From: Bacteroidetes bacterium UBA1312
Lineage (GTDB): Bacteria > Bacteroidota > Bacteroidia > Chitinophagales > Chitinophagaceae
Reading direction: 5' to 3'
Assembly (NCBI GenBank): GCA_002307135.1
Contig: DBTQ01000034.1
Location: 186,001-250,000, forward strand
Length of the DNA: 64,000 nucleotides
The position numbers were made by a program, and so were the translations under genes. Under the pieces are notes generated by a model. That model was given only the letters and a program-made list of their open reading frames with translations, ran no database searches and was not told where the DNA came from. This document shows, in pieces, positions 1 to 8,586 of the stretch. Every line of letters starts with the position of its first letter. The first letter of the stretch is position 1.

Positions 1-1367
1 AAATTGTAGATTTCCTTAAAAACCCTAAAAAATATACTGCACTAGGTGGTAAAATACCCAAAGGAGCATTACTTGTTGGCCCTCCGGGCACCGGTAAAAC
101 CCTTTTGGCAAAAGCGGTTGCTGGTGAAGCACAAGTTCCCTTTTTCTCTATGTCAGGTTCAGACTTTGTAGAAATGTTCGTGGGAGTTGGAGCAAGCCGT
201 GTTCGTGATTTATTCAAACAAGCTCGTGAAAAATCTCCATGTATTGTCTTTATTGATGAGATAGATGCAATTGGACGCGCTCGTGGAAAAAACATGATGA
301 TGAGTAACGACGAACGTGAAAACACGCTTAACCAAATGTTGGTTGAAATGGACGGGTTTAGTGGTGAAAGTGGTATCATAGTTCTAGCAGCTACCAACCG
401 ACCCGATGTTTTAGATGCAGCCTTACTTCGCCCAGGACGTTTTGATCGTCAAATATCAATTGATATTCCTGATTTGAAAGGTCGTGAAAAAATCTTTGAT
501 GTACATCTAACACCAATTAAAAAATCAAAAGATCTTGACATTCATAAATTAGCTCTCCAAACACCTGGTTTCGCGGGTGCAGATATTGCCAACGTATGTA
601 ATGAAGCTGCTCTAATAGCTGCACGTAATGGAAAATCAGAAGTAGATATGCAAGACTTCAATGATGCTATTGATCGTATCATTGGCGGTTTGGAAAAGAA
701 AAATAAAATTATTTCTCCTGAAGAAAAGAAAGTAATTGCTTACCACGAAGCTGGCCACGCAGTATCTGGTTGGTATTTGGAGTATGCACATCCTTTGGTA
801 AAAGTAACCATTGTTCCTCGCGGAGATGCTGCATTGGGATATGCACAGTATTTACCTAAAGAGAAATACCTAACACTACGCGAAGAGTTAGAAGATCAGA
901 TTTGCATGGCATTAGGTGGTAGAGCTATTGAAGAAATAATGTTCAAAAAAGTATCTACCGGCGCACTTAGCGATTTACAAAGCGTTACTCGTATTGCTTA
1001 TGCAATGGTGAGCATCTACGGTATGAATGATAAAGTTGGTAATGTTTCCTTCTACGACCCCAACAACGAAAATGGTTTTCAAAAACCATATAGCGAAGAA
1101 ACCGGCAAAATGATTGACAACGAGGTTAGAATTTTAATTGACAAAGCCTACACTCGCGTAAAACATTTATTGACAGAAAAGCTGGATAACGTAAAACTTA
1201 TTGCCGAAGAATTGCTCAAAAAAGAAGTGCTTTTCAAAGATGATTTAGCGCGCTTGATAGGTAAACGTCCTTACGGTGATGTTGATGAAACACCAGAGAC
1301 TGGCACTATCATCACCCAAGCTCCTGTTGATAATATAGCAATAGGAACAAATGAAATACCAAGCTAA
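1..1367 (+). CDS. ftsH: ATP-dependent zinc metalloprotease FtsH (5' partial)
   Basis: Membrane-anchored AAA+ protease that extracts and degrades membrane and short-lived cytosolic proteins. The frame is open from base 3 and runs off the left edge, so the N-terminal membrane segments are missing. Visible in order: Walker A GPPGTGKT (about 78-101), Walker B with FIDEIDAIG (about 250), the second region of homology with RPGRFDR (about 430-450), and the zinc site HEAGH (744-758). The downstream acidic SDLQ segment supplies the usual third metal ligand. The C-terminus is a short acidic tail as in Bacteroidota FtsH. It is followed by a strong hairpin terminator shared with the convergent gene. Identity is secure; only the true start is unknown. 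Confidence 0.97.
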   Translation, partial: IVDFLKNPKKYTALGGKIPKGALLVGPPGTGKTLLAKAVAGEAQVPFFSMSGSDFVEMFVGVGASRVRDLFKQAREKSPCIVFIDEIDAIGRARGKNMMMSNDERENTLNQMLVEMDGFSGESGIIVLAATNRPDVLDAALLRPGRFDRQISIDIPDLKGREKIFDVHLTPIKKSKDLDIHKLALQTPGFAGADIANVCNEAALIAARNGKSEVDMQDFNDAIDRIIGGLEKKNKIISPEEKKVIAYHEAGHAVSGWYLEYAHPLVKVTIVPRGDAALGYAQYLPKEKYLTLREELEDQICMALGGRAIEEIMFKKVSTGALSDLQSVTRIAYAMVSIYGMNDKVGNVSFYDPNNENGFQKPYSEETGKMIDNEVRILIDKAYTRVKHLLTEKLDNVKLIAEELLKKEVLFKDDLARLIGKRPYGDVDETPETGTIITQAPVDNIAIGTNEIPS

Positions 1368-1390
1368 ATTTCTTTCTGAAAAATTATAGT

Positions 1391-1429
1391 TTAAAAGGGC
1401 GAAAAGATTAAATCTTTTCGCCCTTTTAA
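1391..1429. terminator. Bidirectional terminator between ftsH and the m5C methyltransferase
   Basis: Perfect 19-base inverted repeat (arms 1391-1409 and 1411-1429) with one central base, ending in a T-run on the plus strand and, by symmetry, on the minus strand. It lies between two convergent genes, so it can stop transcription from both sides. Confidence 0.9.
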
Positions 1430-1445
1430 TATGACAGAACCTTTT

Positions 1446-2618
1446 TTATACGTGTTTCTTTAAGACAGCAACAAACATGCTATCCGCTGCATTAGCAATT
1501 CCATTAATTAATTCCATTTTTTGGAGCGATAAGTCTTCCCTTACTTTCAAAAGACTATGAATTACCTGTTCATTTTCTTCTGCAAAAACAGAACAAGTAA
1601 TATAGATTATAGTACCTCCGGATTTAAGATACTGAGCCACATTAACTGCAATATTCAATTGTTTTTTTGAGAAGGATAATAACGTGTTTGGATCAAAAAA
1701 ATAAAGTTGCTCTGGCGTCCGTGCCCAAGTACCAGAACCACTGCAAGGAACATCACAAATAATATGATCAAACTGTCGTTCTCCTAATATACTTTTCGTT
1801 TGACGGGCATCGGCAGCCGACAATTGCAACCTTTCCGGTAAATTCAATTCATACAAGCTAAACCGAGCAGCCAAATTTTGTAATATTGTTGGACGTACAT
1901 CTGAAACTGTAAGATAAACTTCCGGCTGTATATCGTAAAGTAAAAGCGATTTACCTCCAGCACCAGCACAGCAATCCCAACAAGTATCGTGTTCTTCTAC
2001 TTCAAAGTATTCACCGGTTTGCTGTGATGAAAAATCCTGAACACGATACCAAGCAGCATCCAATATTTTATCAACTGAAGTATTATTAGGTAATGAAATA
2101 CAATGAGCATTTAGTTGTTCAAATTCAATCCCCGCTTGGTTTAATTTAACACTAACCCTATTCATATTATGCTCCATCAACCTTATAAATAAGCGTGGAC
2201 GTTGAAGCATCGATTGAACCCAAGCATCTTTTGTTATGCCTTTTGAAAACACCACATGGAAAGGGAACAAAAGATTTAAATCAAAATCAAATCCGATTGA
2301 CTTTATAGTAGCAATCCGTTGTCCAAAACTTTGTTCACCTAAGCTTTGCCATTCGGCGCGTAACATTCTTTGCTGTGGCATCAAATCATTATCACAAATC
2401 AATAACGCAATTTCAACCTGCTCTTCAATTGTACTGTATTCTTTATGCAAACTCTTTGCACAACGATAGTAACTATATGCCATTGCAGACAATATTTTTC
2501 TATCGCGACTACCTAATTTGAGATGTTGTTTAAAATGTAATTTTAGAAACTGAGCCAGTGGTATTTCTCCTTTATAGCTAGTCAATATTTCGGAAATATG
2601 TTGCCAAATGTAACGCAT
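1446..2618 (-). CDS. RsmB/RsmF-family rRNA (cytosine-C5) methyltransferase
   Basis: SAM-dependent RNA m5C methyltransferase of the NOL1/NOP2/Sun family, probably acting on 16S rRNA. Counting from the ATG at 2618, the protein has a helical N-terminal part, then motif I with CAGAGGKS (about residue 217), motif IV with DVPCSGSG (about 290) and motif VI with TCS (about 342). The last two hold the cysteines that release and attack the base in this family. An upstream in-frame start at 2639 exists. I prefer 2618 because the protein then begins MRYIWQ and a TACCTTTA box lies 7 bases upstream. The exact target cytosine cannot be told from the sequence. Confidence 0.85.
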   Translation of the reverse strand: MRYIWQHISEILTSYKGEIPLAQFLKLHFKQHLKLGSRDRKILSAMAYSYYRCAKSLHKEYSTIEEQVEIALLICDNDLMPQQRMLRAEWQSLGEQSFGQRIATIKSIGFDFDLNLLFPFHVVFSKGITKDAWVQSMLQRPRLFIRLMEHNMNRVSVKLNQAGIEFEQLNAHCISLPNNTSVDKILDAAWYRVQDFSSQQTGEYFEVEEHDTCWDCCAGAGGKSLLLYDIQPEVYLTVSDVRPTILQNLAARFSLYELNLPERLQLSAADARQTKSILGERQFDHIICDVPCSGSGTWARTPEQLYFFDPNTLLSFSKKQLNIAVNVAQYLKSGGTIIYITCSVFAEENEQVIHSLLKVREDLSLQKMELINGIANAADSMFVAVLKKHV

Positions 2619-2818
2619 TGTGCAGTAAAGGTAAAGCAAGCATCTGGAGATTATGTTAGGAGTAAACCTATTTTATACATACGCATGGAATATTTCCAAT
2701 TCAAAGAAATTGAGAATTGGTTGATTATACTGTTTACATCACAACAATTAGTATCATTCATCCTTTATCAATTCACTTTTTTTTTATACTTTGCTGAATA
2801 ATATTTGTTACCTCTTTT

Positions 2819-4036
2819 ATGAACAATAATAAAAATATACGGCTACTCTTACTTATTGCGTCACTTGGTTATTTCGTTGATATCTACGATCTTATTCTAT
2901 TCAGCATTGTTCGTGTACCTAGTCTCAAAGCACTTGGTCTTAGCGGCGATACACTCACGCAAACAGGTATTAACTTATTGAATCTTCAAATGTTAGGTAT
3001 GTTGCTTGGTGGTATTGTTTGGGGAATGCTTGGCGATAAAAAGGGGCGACTTTCGGTATTATTTGGCACAATCCTTCTGTACTCTATTGCAAATATTGCA
3101 AATGGTATGGTTAGTAATTTACCACAGTATTATATACTCCGTTTTATTGCCGGTTTTGGATTAGCCGGCGAATTAGGTGTAGGCATTACGCTTATATCAG
3201 AAGTGATGAGCAAAGAATCGCGGGGATATGGCACCACACTCGTTTCCTGCATTGGAATTGTTGGCGCTGTAGTTGGCTTTTTTGTAGCTGATCTATTCGA
3301 TTGGCGTACGGCTTATTATGTTGGTGGTGGTATGGGTCTATTACTGTTGATACTACGTGTATCTGTTGCTGAGTCTGGCATGTTTGCCAATATGAAACAT
3401 GCAACAGTAGTGCGCGGTAGTTTTATTCGATTATTGAACAACCGAAAGAATTTTGCGAAATATATTAAATGCATTCTTATAGGTGTGCCAATTTGGTATA
3501 TCATTGGTATTCTAGTAACACTGGCTCCGGAATTAGCAAAAGCACTTAATATATCAGGTACCGTTATAGGTGGCAAAGCTGTAATGTTTCATTATATTGG
3601 AGCTTCAACAGGTGCACTTATTACAGGCATTATTAGTCAAAAATTACGTTCAAGAAAAAAAGCATTAATCCTTGCTTTAACTGGACTTATTATAATGCTC
3701 ATTTGGCTGTTTTTAGCTACTGGGGTAAGCAATGTTATGTTCTATACTATTTTATTGCTTTTAGGTATTCCAAATGGCTATTGGTCTGTATTTGTAACGA
3801 TGGCTTCAGAACAATTTGGTACGAATATGCGTGCTACAGTTACTACTACTGCACCTAATTTTGTGAGAGGAACAATTGTTGTTGTCACTACATTGTTCAA
3901 TTATTTAAAAACAGGTTCCTTAGGTTTCATAGGTGCAGCCACTATAATTGGTGTTATAGTAATCGGTTTAGCATTTTATGCTACTATTAATAGTGAAGAA
4001 ACCTTTGATAAAGAGTTGGATTACCTTGAAGAATAA
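2819..4036 (+). CDS. MFS transporter, sugar-porter-like
   Basis: Inner-membrane secondary carrier of about 405 residues with roughly 12 hydrophobic segments. The loop between segments 2 and 3 carries the family signature GMLGDKKGR (about residues 62-70). Segment 4 has RFIAGFGLAGELG followed by an acidic SEVMSKESRG stretch, which resembles the metabolite/sugar porter branch (ShiA/ProP/NiaP-like). The substrate is not evident. It stands alone on the plus strand between an m5C methyltransferase (divergent) and the VWA protein. A TTTG-containing AT-rich element precedes the ATG by about 11 bases. Confidence 0.85.
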   Translation: MNNNKNIRLLLLIASLGYFVDIYDLILFSIVRVPSLKALGLSGDTLTQTGINLLNLQMLGMLLGGIVWGMLGDKKGRLSVLFGTILLYSIANIANGMVSNLPQYYILRFIAGFGLAGELGVGITLISEVMSKESRGYGTTLVSCIGIVGAVVGFFVADLFDWRTAYYVGGGMGLLLLILRVSVAESGMFANMKHATVVRGSFIRLLNNRKNFAKYIKCILIGVPIWYIIGILVTLAPELAKALNISGTVIGGKAVMFHYIGASTGALITGIISQKLRSRKKALILALTGLIIMLIWLFLATGVSNVMFYTILLLLGIPNGYWSVFVTMASEQFGTNMRATVTTTAPNFVRGTIVVVTTLFNYLKTGSLGFIGAATIIGVIVIGLAFYATINSEETFDKELDYLEE

Positions 4037-4094
4037 ATAGTAATCTTAAGTATCCCCTAAACACGGCCAAATGTGCAAATTAGCTAAATTAGCG

Positions 4095-4102
4095 TAGGTT
4101 TG
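4095..4102 (+). promoter_or_regulatory. Candidate -7 promoter element for the VWA gene
   Basis: TAGGTTTG matches the Bacteroidota -7 consensus TAnnTTTG and lies 24 bases before the ATG at 4127. No convincing -33 TTTG is placed at the usual spacing. Confidence 0.4.
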
Positions 4103-4126
4103 TAACCATTTTGTTATTGTCATCTC

Positions 4127-6046
4127 ATGCGCTTTATCTATCGCTTCGCGGCTTTTGTTTTATTGTTATTACCAACCTTTGCTTTAGGGCAAAAAAAAGT
4201 GGAATCTAAAATTCCACGTGTTCTTATTTTACTTGATGGTTCATCGAGTATGCTGGAAGATTGGGGAAATAATAAAAGTAGGCTTAAAGAAGCAGGGCGA
4301 TTTATAATGACACTTATGGATAGCATGAATGCAGCAAATGAGCAGGTAGAATTTGGACTACGTGTTTTCGGTCACCAATATCCAGCACAACAAAATAACT
4401 GCTATGATACTAAGCGTGAAGTAATGTTTGCTAGAGGCAATAATGTTCAAATGCAGTTGCGTCTGGAAAGCCTTAAAGGAATGGGCGTTTCTCCAATCGC
4501 TTACGCACTAAGTGAGGCAGCAAATGAAGATTTCGAAAATGAGAATAAATATGCTTACAGTATAATTCTCATTACTGATGGTGGTGAAAGCTGCAGTGGT
4601 GATATCTGTAAAGTCGTTAATGACTTATTGAAACGTAAAATATTTTTTAAACCTTACATTGTTAGTTTGGTAGATTATGCCCCTCTACGCAATCTCTATG
4701 ATTGCCTTGGTAACTATCTTTTACTAAATAAGGAAAATGATTTACCCAATACTGTAAATACAATTATAGATGGGCATAGAGAAGGATTTGAAAGAGCAAA
4801 AACGGGGAAAGTAATTGATGTAATCAATACTAAAATACCAGAAATCGTAAAACCAGAAATTAAGCCGGAACCCATAAAAAAAATAGAACCTATCGTTGTT
4901 GCTCCTAGAGATAAAACTGTCGTTAATCGGATAAATCATAGGTCAGATTTAAAACCTCTTTTACCCGCGAAAAGATCTCGACCAATACCAGAAAAAGTTG
5001 TTGTACCAGGCTTCAATGAAACAAAACTTGCACAACAACAACAAACTAAAGAACCGGAACTAATAAAACCCAATACTGGTTCAATTATTCGCCAATCAGA
5101 AAAATTATTCGCACCATTACCTTTACCACATAGAATAAAACCATTTTTAATTCAATTTCCCTTCATTCAGCCATCTAAACTACCTGTATCTAGCTTTGTA
5201 CAATCAAAAAATGAAATTGTACCAAAAGAACAACCTAATGTTGTTACTCTTCCAAAAGAAATAAAAGGAAAAGAGACTCAGGAATCAATTTATTTAATAG
5301 AAACACTAAACGCTCCCGAGACTTTATTAGAAATCATTTTTACTGATGTAAACGGCAAGATTTACCAAAGTAATCCACGAATATTGTTAACAGATAATTC
5401 CACAGGGAAACTAGTTAATAGATTTTATCGTACTGTAGATGCAAATGGCAATCCTGATCCTCAAAGAGTAGCTGGAGGCACCTATAATCTTAATATAGAA
5501 GGTAGCAACAGCGTTTTCGTGAAAAATATAGTAATAAAAGAAAAAACACTAAACAAAATAATCATTAAAGTTCTTGATGGTTCTCTGCTATTTGCTTATT
5601 CTGGTAATAAGAATGGTAAAGTTGTAGATAAATATTATGCAGTTGTAAAGCGCAACTTTGAACCTTTACCAATGGTAAAACAAGCCTGCGATACGGAATT
5701 AATGTATCCACCTGGAAATTATCATATTGAAATCAATACTTTACCAGTAACAATATACTCTGTAGATTTAAGCTTTGGAGTAAAAGTAATTTTGACCATA
5801 CCAGAACCCGGCATCATTCATATAAGTAATATAAATAATTTAGGTAATGTGAGTTTTTATTTTCCTCACGGTGATAAGTTTGAAAAGTTTTATACAATGA
5901 ACATTTCTGGTAATTCTGACGAACAAAAAGTAGAAGTAAAACCGGGTCTTTATGAAGTCCATTATAGTTTAGCTCCTGGCTTGCCGGAAAAAGTGCAAAC
6001 TTTCCATGTAATTTCTAATACTATTTATGAAGTGGAATTAAAATAA
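4127..6046 (+). CDS. Secreted von Willebrand factor A domain protein
   Basis: A 639-residue exported protein. Signal peptide at residues 1-21 ending near ALGQ. The VWA domain follows immediately, with an intact MIDAS motif DGSSS (residues 37-41) and a TDGGE loop near residue 150, so metal-dependent ligand binding is plausible. Cysteine pairs (NNCYD, ESCSGDICK) suggest disulfides and an extracytoplasmic location. Residues 240-370 are a low-complexity Lys/Pro/Glu-rich linker. The C-terminal third looks like repeated beta-sandwich units, with no T9SS sorting signal at the end. It shares strand and close spacing with the following GNAT gene. Function is unknown; the domain layout suggests a surface or periplasmic binding protein. 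Confidence 0.7.
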   Translation: MRFIYRFAAFVLLLLPTFALGQKKVESKIPRVLILLDGSSSMLEDWGNNKSRLKEAGRFIMTLMDSMNAANEQVEFGLRVFGHQYPAQQNNCYDTKREVMFARGNNVQMQLRLESLKGMGVSPIAYALSEAANEDFENENKYAYSIILITDGGESCSGDICKVVNDLLKRKIFFKPYIVSLVDYAPLRNLYDCLGNYLLLNKENDLPNTVNTIIDGHREGFERAKTGKVIDVINTKIPEIVKPEIKPEPIKKIEPIVVAPRDKTVVNRINHRSDLKPLLPAKRSRPIPEKVVVPGFNETKLAQQQQTKEPELIKPNTGSIIRQSEKLFAPLPLPHRIKPFLIQFPFIQPSKLPVSSFVQSKNEIVPKEQPNVVTLPKEIKGKETQESIYLIETLNAPETLLEIIFTDVNGKIYQSNPRILLTDNSTGKLVNRFYRTVDANGNPDPQRVAGGTYNLNIEGSNSVFVKNIVIKEKTLNKIIIKVLDGSLLFAYSGNKNGKVVDKYYAVVKRNFEPLPMVKQACDTELMYPPGNYHIEINTLPVTIYSVDLSFGVKVILTIPEPGIIHISNINNLGNVSFYFPHGDKFEKFYTMNISGNSDEQKVEVKPGLYEVHYSLAPGLPEKVQTFHVISNTIYEVELK

Positions 6047-6062
6047 TGAAATACTGTTTTTA

Positions 6063-6500
6063 ATGTCAATAATAACGATCCAAAAAATTGAAACAACAGA
6101 CGAACTTTACACTCAAGTATACAATTTGAGAGAAGAAGTATTACGCAAGCCTTTGGGACTTTCTTTAAAAAATGAAAATCTAAGCGGAGATAATGAAGAT
6201 GTAATTTTTATTGCTATAAAAGACACCAGTGTTGTAGGCTGTTTAATGGTAAAAAAAATAAACAAAAAAGAAGCAAAACTACGTCAAATGGCAATTTCAG
6301 AAATTGTACAACAACAGGGTATTGGAAGTTTATTAATGAAAGTGGCTGAAAAATTCATTTGGGAAAGTGGCTATACAACCATAGGCCTTCATGCCCGAAA
6401 AAGTGCTGCAATTTTTTATCTAAAACTTGGTTATAATTCCATTGGAAATGAGTTTGAAGAAGTTGGTATTCCACACCTTCTTATGGTCAAAAGCAAATAG
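6063..6500 (+). CDS. GNAT family N-acetyltransferase
   Basis: A 145-residue acetyltransferase with the acetyl-CoA-binding motif A visible as RQMAISEIVQQQGIGS (the Q/RxxGxG/A loop) near residues 78-93. The C-terminal FYLKLGY segment is typical of the fold. The gene starts 16 bases after the VWA stop, so it is probably cotranscribed. A TACTG-TTTTT stretch precedes the ATG but is not a clear promoter. Substrate is unknown. Confidence 0.8.
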   Translation: MSIITIQKIETTDELYTQVYNLREEVLRKPLGLSLKNENLSGDNEDVIFIAIKDTSVVGCLMVKKINKKEAKLRQMAISEIVQQQGIGSLLMKVAEKFIWESGYTTIGLHARKSAAIFYLKLGYNSIGNEFEEVGIPHLLMVKSK

Positions 6501-6542
6501 AGCCTACATTATTTTTTGCAAGAACTTAATTTATATGCAACG

Positions 6543-6550
6543 TATCTTTG
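6543..6550 (+). promoter_or_regulatory. Candidate -7 element, near-leaderless promoter of the DAHP synthase gene
   Basis: TATCTTTG fits TAnnTTTG exactly and ends 7 bases before the ATG at 6558. Transcription would begin at or within one or two bases of the start codon. A TTTG at 6515-6518 is 24 bases upstream, longer than the usual spacing of about 19. Confidence 0.45.
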
Positions 6551-6557
6551 TAACAGT

Positions 6558-7637
6558 ATGTCTTTTTTTTCAACAACAGAAAAACCTTTTTTAATCGCCG
6601 GACCTTGTAGCGCAGAAACTCGCGAACAAGTAATATCTACAGCTGAAGCAATGCAAGGCTTACCCATACAACTCTTTAGAGCCGGTGTATGGAAACCTCG
6701 AACACGGCCAGGCTCTTTTGAAGGAAAAGGAGTCGAGGCATTAATTTGGCTTGAAGAAATAAAAGCAGCTTACGGTTTCAAAACAACAATTGAAGTTGCG
6801 GAACCAAGCCATGTTGAAGCTGCCCTGTTGCACCATATAGATGTACTATGGATTGGAGCAAGAACTGTTGTTAACCCTTTTCAGGTACAACGTATAGCGG
6901 ACTCTTTGAAAGGAGTTAAAATTCCAGTAATGGTAAAAAACCCTGTCAATCCTGACGTTGACTTATGGCAAGGTGCTATAGAGCGATTTCAAAACATTGG
7001 TATCACAGAGTTAGCAGCTATTCATAGAGGCTTTTCAACCTATAAAACATCAAATAGTTATCGAAATCAACCCAATTGGATAATTCCTGTGGAACTAAAA
7101 CGCAGGCTACCCAATATTCCCATCTTTTGCGATCCAAGCCATATAAGCGGACAAGCCAGTCGAGTAGCTCAAGTGGCGCAGAAAGCAATGAACATCGGCT
7201 TTGATGGATTAATGATAGAAACACACATTAATCCTAATGAAGCATGGAGCGATGCAGCCCAACAAATTACACCCAACGAGCTACGACAACTATTGTTAAA
7301 CCTCACAATACGCAACGAATACCCAATAAGCGAAAATGGTCTGTTGGAATTGGAATATTTAAGACAAACCGTTGACAACATTGATGCTGAAATAATCGAC
7401 CTTATTGGGAAACGAATGGAAATTAGTAGTCAAATGGGTGAAATCAAACGCCAAAATAATATCACAGCATACCAACCCGAACGCTGGCGTGAAATATTAG
7501 AAACAAGATGTGAACAAGCCAGAAAGCTCTCCTTATCCAGCAATTATATTGCTTCAATTTATGAACTGATTCATAATGAGAGCATTAAAAAACAATTAGA
7601 AATACCGCAAGTTGATAATAAGAATTTAGAAATGTAA
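6558..7637 (+). CDS. Bifunctional 3-deoxy-7-phosphoheptulonate synthase / chorismate mutase
   Basis: Fusion enzyme acting at the first step of the shikimate pathway (PEP + erythrose-4-phosphate) and at the phenylalanine/tyrosine branch (chorismate to prephenate). The N-terminal domain (about residues 1-260) is a type I-beta DAHP synthase: AGPCSAET near the start, KPRTRPGSFEG, then AAIHRGF and CDPSHISG. The C-terminal 90 residues form an AroQ-type chorismate mutase helix bundle, beginning at LRQTVDNIDAEIIDLIGKR. The ATG at 6558 is chosen over an upstream TTG because homology begins directly after it. The mutase domain may serve as a feedback sensor as well as a catalyst, as known for related fusions; that is inference here. 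Confidence 0.93.
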   Translation: MSFFSTTEKPFLIAGPCSAETREQVISTAEAMQGLPIQLFRAGVWKPRTRPGSFEGKGVEALIWLEEIKAAYGFKTTIEVAEPSHVEAALLHHIDVLWIGARTVVNPFQVQRIADSLKGVKIPVMVKNPVNPDVDLWQGAIERFQNIGITELAAIHRGFSTYKTSNSYRNQPNWIIPVELKRRLPNIPIFCDPSHISGQASRVAQVAQKAMNIGFDGLMIETHINPNEAWSDAAQQITPNELRQLLLNLTIRNEYPISENGLLELEYLRQTVDNIDAEIIDLIGKRMEISSQMGEIKRQNNITAYQPERWREILETRCEQARKLSLSSNYIASIYELIHNESIKKQLEIPQVDNKNLEM

Positions 7638-7666
7638 TTTTATACCAAAACAAAAAACTTATAACC

Positions 7667-8461
7667 TTGGCACTAATACAACATAAAAACGCACAAGTTC
7701 GTTTTGACCAACAGGTAGAAAATTCTGAAAATTATGTATTGCCGTTTATTGAAGCGACACATTCTATTAATGCAGCAACAACTGTATTTGAAGTCGGTTG
7801 TGCTGAAGGTGGCGTTTTAAAACCCTTTTTAAATAGAGGATGCAATTGCGTTGGTGTAGATTTAGCTAACGAAAGAATTGATTTGGCTAACACTTTTTTA
7901 GCAGATTACGTAAGACAAAATCAAGTCACGTTTATTTGTCAAAACATCTATGATGAAACCTTTTTAAATCAATATAAAGGTAAATTCGACATTATTATAC
8001 TAAAAGACGTTATTGAGCATGTCCCTAATCAGAGTGATTTTATCAGTTACCTTAAAAATTTCTTAGCCCCGAGAGGTCAGATTTTCTTTGGTTTTCCACC
8101 TTGGTATATGCCTTTTGGAGGTCATCAACAAGTTTGTGAAAAAAAGCTAACAAGTAAATTACCTTATTACCACATTATGCCAAGAAGTTTATACAAGCAC
8201 TTCTTAAAGGCGTTCGGAGAAAGTGAAGGAATGATTGAATCACTTCTTGAGGTTTGGGATACCAGTATTACCATTGGGCAATTTGAGCGATATATAAAAG
8301 AAGCTGGGTTGACGATAAAACACAAGCAACACTATTTAATTAATCCAATCTATAAATACAAGTTTGGGCTGAAACCCCGCAAACAATTAGGTCTTATCGG
8401 CTCAATACCCTACTTAAGGAACTTTGTTACTACATGTGTATATTATACTGTAGGTCTATAA
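7667..8461 (+). CDS. Class I SAM-dependent methyltransferase
   Basis: A 264-residue protein with a Rossmann methyltransferase core: motif I as FEVGCAEGG (about residues 41-49), an acidic VDLANERIDLA at the end of strand 2, and KDVIEHVPNQSDF at motif IV. This arrangement resembles UbiG/Methyltransf_11-type enzymes. No in-frame ATG lies near the homology start. The best start is TTG at 7667, 29 bases after the previous stop. The last gene before the parS-bearing hairpin. Substrate unknown; small-molecule or glycan/lipid methylation are possible. Confidence 0.75.
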   Translation: MALIQHKNAQVRFDQQVENSENYVLPFIEATHSINAATTVFEVGCAEGGVLKPFLNRGCNCVGVDLANERIDLANTFLADYVRQNQVTFICQNIYDETFLNQYKGKFDIIILKDVIEHVPNQSDFISYLKNFLAPRGQIFFGFPPWYMPFGGHQQVCEKKLTSKLPYYHIMPRSLYKHFLKAFGESEGMIESLLEVWDTSITIGQFERYIKEAGLTIKHKQHYLINPIYKYKFGLKPRKQLGLIGSIPYLRNFVTTCVYYTVGL

Positions 8462-8475
8462 AATTATAACTGTTT

Positions 8476-8515
8476 AAAATAGCCGATTGTTCCACGTGAA
8501 ACAGTCGGCTATTTT
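8476..8515. terminator. Hairpin downstream of the methyltransferase, containing parS
   Basis: Perfect 11-base arms at 8476-8486 and 8505-8515 with a T-run after the second arm. The 18-base interior is almost entirely the parS palindrome at 8488-8503, so the whole structure is one nested inverted repeat. It sits between the methyltransferase stop (8461) and the mnmG promoter. Confidence 0.7.
8488..8503 (+). other. parS: parS site 1 (ParB-binding centromere sequence)
   Basis: TGTTCCACGTGAAACA is an exact match to the bacterial chromosomal parS consensus TGTTNCACGTGAAACA. ParB binds such sites and spreads to organise the origin region for segregation. It lies 83 bases upstream of mnmG (gidA), a gene that sits near the origin in many bacteria. 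A second copy lies at 8967-8982. parA and parB are not in the window. Confidence 0.88.
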
Positions 8516-8571
8516 AATTTAACAACCGTCAATAAAACAGTTAGTCTTATAGTATTACGAATAGAACACAG

Positions 8572-8579
8572 TAACTTTG
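8572..8579 (+). promoter_or_regulatory. Candidate -7 promoter element of mnmG
   Basis: TAACTTTG followed by C fits TAnnTTTG and ends 7 bases before the mnmG ATG at 8587, implying an essentially leaderless transcript. No clear TTTG at the -33 position. Confidence 0.45.
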
Positions 8580-8586
8580 CACTCTT

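Noticed and set aside
4211..4225. A third parS-like core, TTCCACGTGTTC, in the VWA gene
   Set aside because: Only one half matches the consensus; the right half reads TTC instead of AAA. It encodes ordinary residues (I-P-R-V-L).
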